This document shows, piece by piece, positions 60,333-64,000 of a DNA stretch of 64,000 nucleotides. The notes under the pieces are model-generated. The model saw nothing but the letters and a program-made list of their open reading frames with translations, was not told where the DNA came from and did no database searches. The position numbers were made by a program, and so were the translations under genes. Source of the stretch: G965279335 sp965279285. GTDB taxonomy: Bacteria > Pseudomonadota > Gammaproteobacteria > DSM-16500. Location of the stretch: assembly GCA_965279285.1 (NCBI GenBank), contig OZ257148.1, forward strand, positions 1,240,001 through 1,304,000, read 5' to 3'. Positions within the stretch are counted from its first letter, which is position 1, and the number at the start of each line of letters is the position of its first letter.

Positions 60333-63089
60333 TTATAAGGCAACAATTTTTTGTTGTTGTATCTCTAATTTAGTAATAATACTTTTTAATTCGTCTAATT
60401 TTGTTTGTTCTTTTTCAACAACATCAGCTGGTGCACGATCAATAAAATTTGGATTTTTTAATTTACTTTCAGCTTTTTCTGCTTCTTTGCTTAACTTAGC
60501 AATTTCTCGATTTAAGCGTGCGGATTCTTCTTTTTTATCAATTAATCCAGCCATGGGGATCAAAATTTCTAATTCACCGACTAAAGCTGTTGCTGATTCA
60601 GGATATGTTGCACCAGAAGCTAACCAGGTAACGGATTCTAATCGTGCTAAAGTCGTAATCAGTGACGCGTGTTGTGCAAAACGAGTTTTATCTAACTCTG
60701 TACCTTTATGAAATAAGATAGAGAGTGGTTTGCCGGGAGCAATATTCATTTCGCTACGTACTGTTCGCACGGCAATAATCATACTTTTTACCCAATCTAA
60801 TTCAGCTTCACTCGCTTTATCAATAAATGTCGGATTAACTTGTGGGAAAATTTGTGTCATAATCGTTGCGCCACTTTTTTTCGCAAGTGGCGCAATGCGT
60901 TGCCAAATTTCTTCAGTAATAAAAGGCATAATAGGGTGTATTAAACGTAACAATGTTTCTAATACTGAAACTAAAGTATGACGTGTTCCTTGTAGTTGTG
61001 TTTCTGTGCTGACAGCAGACATTAGAATGGGTTTAGATAATTCTAAATACCAATCGCAAAATTCATTCCAGGTAAAATCATAAATAGCTTGAGCGTAGAG
61101 ATCAAAACGATACTCAGCGAGTGCGGCATGACTTGCTTTTATTGTGTGTTGTAAGCGTGATCGTATCCATTGATCAGGTAGCGAGAGTGCGCCACCCTCG
61201 TGCGTATCTTTGCCTTCGGTATTCATCATGACATAGCGTGCGGCATTCCATAATTTATTACAAAAATTACGATAGCCTTCTAGTCGACTTAAATCAAAAC
61301 GAATTTCGCGGCCATACGATGCTAGTGAACAAAAAGTAAAACGTAATGCATCCGTTCCATGAGGTGATATGCCCTCTGGAAATTGTTTTTGTGTAGTGGC
61401 TTCAATGCTTTTTGCCATGTCAGGCTGCATTAACCCGTACGTACGTTTTTGAATGAGGTCTTGTAAAGCAATACCATCAATCAAATCAAGTGGGTCTAGC
61501 ACATTGCCTTTTGATTTCGACATTTTGTGTCCTTCGGCATCACGAATTAAACCCGTGATGAAAACTTCTTTGAAAGGCACTTTGCCAGTAAATTTTAAGC
61601 CCAGCATAATCATGCGAGCAACCCAAAAGAAAATAATATCAAATCCCGTTGCTAAAACAGCGGTAGGATAAAATGTGTCGAGATCAGATGTTTTTTCTGG
61701 CCAGCCTAAGGTGGAAAAAGGCCATAATGCCGATGAAAACCAGGTGTCGAGTACATCTTGGTCTTGTTGTAAAATAACAGTATCAGCTAATTGATGTTTT
61801 TTACGGACATCAGTTTCGTTTTGACCAACATAAATATTTCCTTGCTGATCAAACCACGCTGGAATTTGATGTCCCCACCAGAGTTGACGACTGATACACC
61901 AGTCTTCAATATTATTGAGCCATTGAAAATAAGTTTTAGACCAATTTTCCGGAACAAATTTTATTTCACCGTTTTTAACTGCAGCTATTGCAGGTTCAGC
62001 TAGTGGTTGCATTTTCATAAACCACTGTTGCGTGAGATAGGGCTCAATAACAACACCAGAGCGATCGCCGCGCGGAACTTTTAATGTGTGCTTATCGATT
62101 TTTTCAATTAAATTCAGTGCTTCTAAATCTTTAATAATTTGTAGGCGTGCAGCAAAGCGTTCTAAGCCTTGATATTTTTTGGGTGTGTTTTCATTAAGAT
62201 GAGCATCAGGTGTTAAAATATTAATTTGTGCTAACTGATGACGCTGGCCGATGGCATTATCATTAAAATCGTGTGCAGGTGTGATTTTGACGCAACCACT
62301 GCCAAACTCTTTATCAACATAATCATCAGCAATAATAGGGATAGTACGATCTGTCAGTGGTAAATGAACATGCTTGCCAATTAAATGCTGATAACGCTCA
62401 TCATCTGGATTGACAGCAACCGCTGTATCACCAAGTAATGTTTCTGGGCGAGTTGTTGCAACAATAATATAATCTTGGCTATCAACTAAGGGATAACGAA
62501 TATGCCATAATTTACCTTCTTCTTCGTTGCTAACGACTTCTAAATCTGAAATGGCTGTGAGTAATTTAGGATCCCAATTCACTAAACGAGTGCCACGATA
62601 AATTAAACCTTCTTCATACAAGCGGATAAAAACTTCACGTACAGCAACAGATAATGATTCATCCATGGTAAAACGTTCGCGTGACCAATCTAAGGATGCA
62701 CCTAAGCGTCGAAGTTGACGGGTGATGGTGCCGCCAGATTCTTTTTTCCATTCCCACACTTTTTTGATGAAGGTATCGCGACCTAAATCATGGCGTGAAA
62801 TATTTTCACGCATTAACTGGCGTTCTACAACCATTTGGGTAGCAATGCCCGCATGGTCTGTGCCGGGTTGCCAAAGGGTATTATCACCTTGCATGCGATG
62901 ATAGCGTATCATCACATCCATTAGACTAAAACCAAATCCATGCCCCATGTGTAAGCTGCCCGTTACATTGGGGGGAGGGAGCATAATGCAATAAGGTTTA
63001 CCATTTCCACTGGGAGCAAAGTACTGATTTTTTTCCCAAGTTTGATACCATTGCTGCTCAATGGCTTCCGGATTATAGAGTTTATCCAT
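60333..63089 (-). CDS. valS: Valyl-tRNA synthetase
   Basis: The 918-residue class I synthetase has CIMLPPPNVTGSLHMGHGFGFSLMD (HIGH motif at about 47-50) and HKMSKSKGNVLDPLDLIDGI (KMSKS, about 525). The editing domain shows VVATTRPETLLGDTAVAV. The C-terminal coiled-coil arm (LNREIAKLSKEAEKAESKLKN) is intact. It charges tRNA-Val. The order pepA-holC-valS on this strand is conserved in gammaproteobacteria; holC ends nine bases upstream. Confidence 0.97.
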   Translation of the reverse strand: MDKLYNPEAIEQQWYQTWEKNQYFAPSGNGKPYCIMLPPPNVTGSLHMGHGFGFSLMDVMIRYHRMQGDNTLWQPGTDHAGIATQMVVERQLMRENISRHDLGRDTFIKKVWEWKKESGGTITRQLRRLGASLDWSRERFTMDESLSVAVREVFIRLYEEGLIYRGTRLVNWDPKLLTAISDLEVVSNEEEGKLWHIRYPLVDSQDYIIVATTRPETLLGDTAVAVNPDDERYQHLIGKHVHLPLTDRTIPIIADDYVDKEFGSGCVKITPAHDFNDNAIGQRHQLAQINILTPDAHLNENTPKKYQGLERFAARLQIIKDLEALNLIEKIDKHTLKVPRGDRSGVVIEPYLTQQWFMKMQPLAEPAIAAVKNGEIKFVPENWSKTYFQWLNNIEDWCISRQLWWGHQIPAWFDQQGNIYVGQNETDVRKKHQLADTVILQQDQDVLDTWFSSALWPFSTLGWPEKTSDLDTFYPTAVLATGFDIIFFWVARMIMLGLKFTGKVPFKEVFITGLIRDAEGHKMSKSKGNVLDPLDLIDGIALQDLIQKRTYGLMQPDMAKSIEATTQKQFPEGISPHGTDALRFTFCSLASYGREIRFDLSRLEGYRNFCNKLWNAARYVMMNTEGKDTHEGGALSLPDQWIRSRLQHTIKASHAALAEYRFDLYAQAIYDFTWNEFCDWYLELSKPILMSAVSTETQLQGTRHTLVSVLETLLRLIHPIMPFITEEIWQRIAPLAKKSGATIMTQIFPQVNPTFIDKASEAELDWVKSMIIAVRTVRSEMNIAPGKPLSILFHKGTELDKTRFAQHASLITTLARLESVTWLASGATYPESATALVGELEILIPMAGLIDKKEESARLNREIAKLSKEAEKAESKLKNPNFIDRAPADVVEKEQTKLDELKSIITKLEIQQQKIVAL

Positions 63090-63097
63090 GGACTTAT

Positions 63098-63535
63098 TTA
63101 CTCAACAGTGGCTAGTTTATGGGTGGTGAGTGTGTGACCGAGAGTTTTATAATATCGGTAACGCTCACGAGCATGTTCTTGTAATGTTGTATCACTACCT
63201 ACGCATTCTAAGATGCGGTTAAACTGGCGGTGAAAAGTAGGTGTTTCTAAGCTTAAATTAATTAAAATATCGCGGTGTTTTTCTGGCGTCACATTAAATC
63301 CCACTTGAATGGGTGGTGCAGGCTCAGGGCCTTCGCCATACAAATTATGCGGTAAAAAGCTATCCGCGCGATAAGTCCATAATAGTTCATCAAGAGTATG
63401 AGCATCGGCTTGATTGGCTGTGTGGATATAAATTCGATGTTTATTTTTGTAAGCTTTTTCTACTAAACGACACACGAGCTGAAAACAAGCATCAGGCTCG
63501 GGGTCGGATAGTATGTAAAAATCAATTTTGCTCAT
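63098..63535 (-). CDS. holC: DNA polymerase III chi subunit
   Basis: HolC bridges the clamp loader to single-strand DNA-binding protein. The 145-residue protein has KIDFYILSDPEPDACFQLVCRLVEKAYKNKHRIYIHT, DELLWTYRADSFLPHNLYGEG and PIQVGFNVTPEKHRDILINLSLE, all HolC motifs. It ends just before valS and lies downstream of pepA, with a palindromic repeat between. Confidence 0.95.
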   Translation of the reverse strand: MSKIDFYILSDPEPDACFQLVCRLVEKAYKNKHRIYIHTANQADAHTLDELLWTYRADSFLPHNLYGEGPEPAPPIQVGFNVTPEKHRDILINLSLETPTFHRQFNRILECVGSDTTLQEHARERYRYYKTLGHTLTTHKLATVE

Positions 63536-63562
63536 AGCTTACCTGTATTTTGAGGGGGTGGT

Positions 63563-63655
63563 GGTGGGCACGCTGTGCTTTGCCCACCCTACAAAAATAG
63601 ATTATAAAAATGTAGGGTGGGCAAAGCGCAGCGTGCCCACCAACTCCTCACCGCT
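63563..63655. repeat. Palindromic repeat, copy 9
   Basis: Two opposed cores are joined by an AT-rich loop, with a short right terminus (CTCCTCACCGCTATTA). One core has a single change (GCTGTGC for GCTGCGC). It lies between pepA and holC. Confidence 0.88.
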
Positions 63656-63661
63656 ATTATC

Positions 63662-64000
63662 TCACTTCTGACACTCATTAATTAAATATTGAACTAACAT
63701 CGGCACTGGCCGGCCAGTAGCATATCGATCAACTCCGCCCATCATAGCAGCCGTGCCTGCAACATCAAGATGTGCCCAATGAAATTTTTTGGCAAATCGC
63801 GATAAAAAACAGCCCGCGGTAATCGTACCCGCAGCACGCCCACCAATATTCGCCATGTCAGCAAATGGGCTTTTTATTTGTTCTTGATATTCATCCCACA
63901 AAGGTAATTGCCATGCGCGATCATAGCATTCATTACCAGCAGTTAATAAATCTTGTGCTAATGGCTGATAATTCGAGATTAAGCCTGTTGCATGATGGCC
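63662..64000 (-). CDS. pepA: Leucyl aminopeptidase (cytosol aminopeptidase), C-terminal part
   Basis: The frame is open from the right edge of the window to the stop at 63662-63664, giving 112 codons. The visible part reads GHHATGLISNYQPLAQDL..., then FADMANIGGRAAGTITAGCFLSRF and WAHLDVAGTA..ATGRPVPMLVQYL, all typical of the M17 peptidase C-terminus (the Arg of GGRAAG is catalytic). The zinc ligands and the NTDAEGR motif are beyond the window. The pepA-holC-valS order supports the call. Confidence 0.95.
   Translation of the reverse strand, partial: GHHATGLISNYQPLAQDLLTAGNECYDRAWQLPLWDEYQEQIKSPFADMANIGGRAAGTITAGCFLSRFAKKFHWAHLDVAGTAAMMGGVDRYATGRPVPMLVQYLINECQK

Overview
The window looks like the chromosome of an AT-rich, host-associated gammaproteobacterium. 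The core loci (skp-lpxD-fabZ-lpxA-lpxB-rnhB, dnaE, accA, tilS, pyrG-kdsA, valS-holC-pepA) are gammaproteobacterial. An LbtU-type outer-membrane protein and a run of large eukaryote-style accessory proteins (TPR, WD40/pentapeptide, Sel1, zeta-toxin kinase, Fic-like) point to the Legionellales or a relative. This assignment is inference; no rRNA gene is present to test it.

Layout: 1-4734 is the lipid A/fatty-acid cluster skp(partial)-lpxD-fabZ-lpxA-lpxB-rnhB, followed by an MsrB-MsrA fusion (to 5588). 5887-24030 is an accessory island. It holds a 1531-residue protein of unknown function, an IS1634-like element split by an IS66 element (8-bp target duplication visible), a zeta-toxin-like kinase with a strongly basic N-terminus, a nucleotidyltransferase-TPR protein, a broken pentapeptide/WD40 gene and a second, intact IS1634-like element. 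dnaE (24055-27522) lies on the minus strand between this island and accA-tilS on the plus strand. The usual order is rnhB-dnaE-accA, so the block 5740-27560, bounded by two copies of a long palindromic repeat, looks inverted.

30122-43861 is mostly housekeeping: pyrG, kdsA, an LbtU-like porin, DUF1841, a small secreted protein with nth, a nitrilase-family amidase with ggt, DUF3419 with gloB, TauE/SafE, gltX, then tRNA-Ala(GGC) and tRNA-Glu(TTC) behind a clear sigma-70 promoter. 44087-55792 is a second accessory region. It contains a small protein/GNAT pair, a decayed APH(6)-type kinase, a methyltransferase, a YheO-like regulator with remnants of an aminotransferase/ornithine cyclodeaminase operon, a Fic-like protein with a degenerate motif, a tripartite HipBST-type toxin-antitoxin operon, an Smr-Sel1 fusion, and a conventional HipBA operon with three evenly spaced operator palindromes. 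55795-64000 returns to core genes: queC, pirin, a lipoprotein, an AzgA-like permease, an aromatic amino acid permease, valS, holC and pepA (partial).

A modular palindromic repeat family occurs 13 times, almost always between genes. Its terminal sequence supplies, or nearly supplies, the stop codons of several genes. No CRISPR array, rRNA or prophage was seen.
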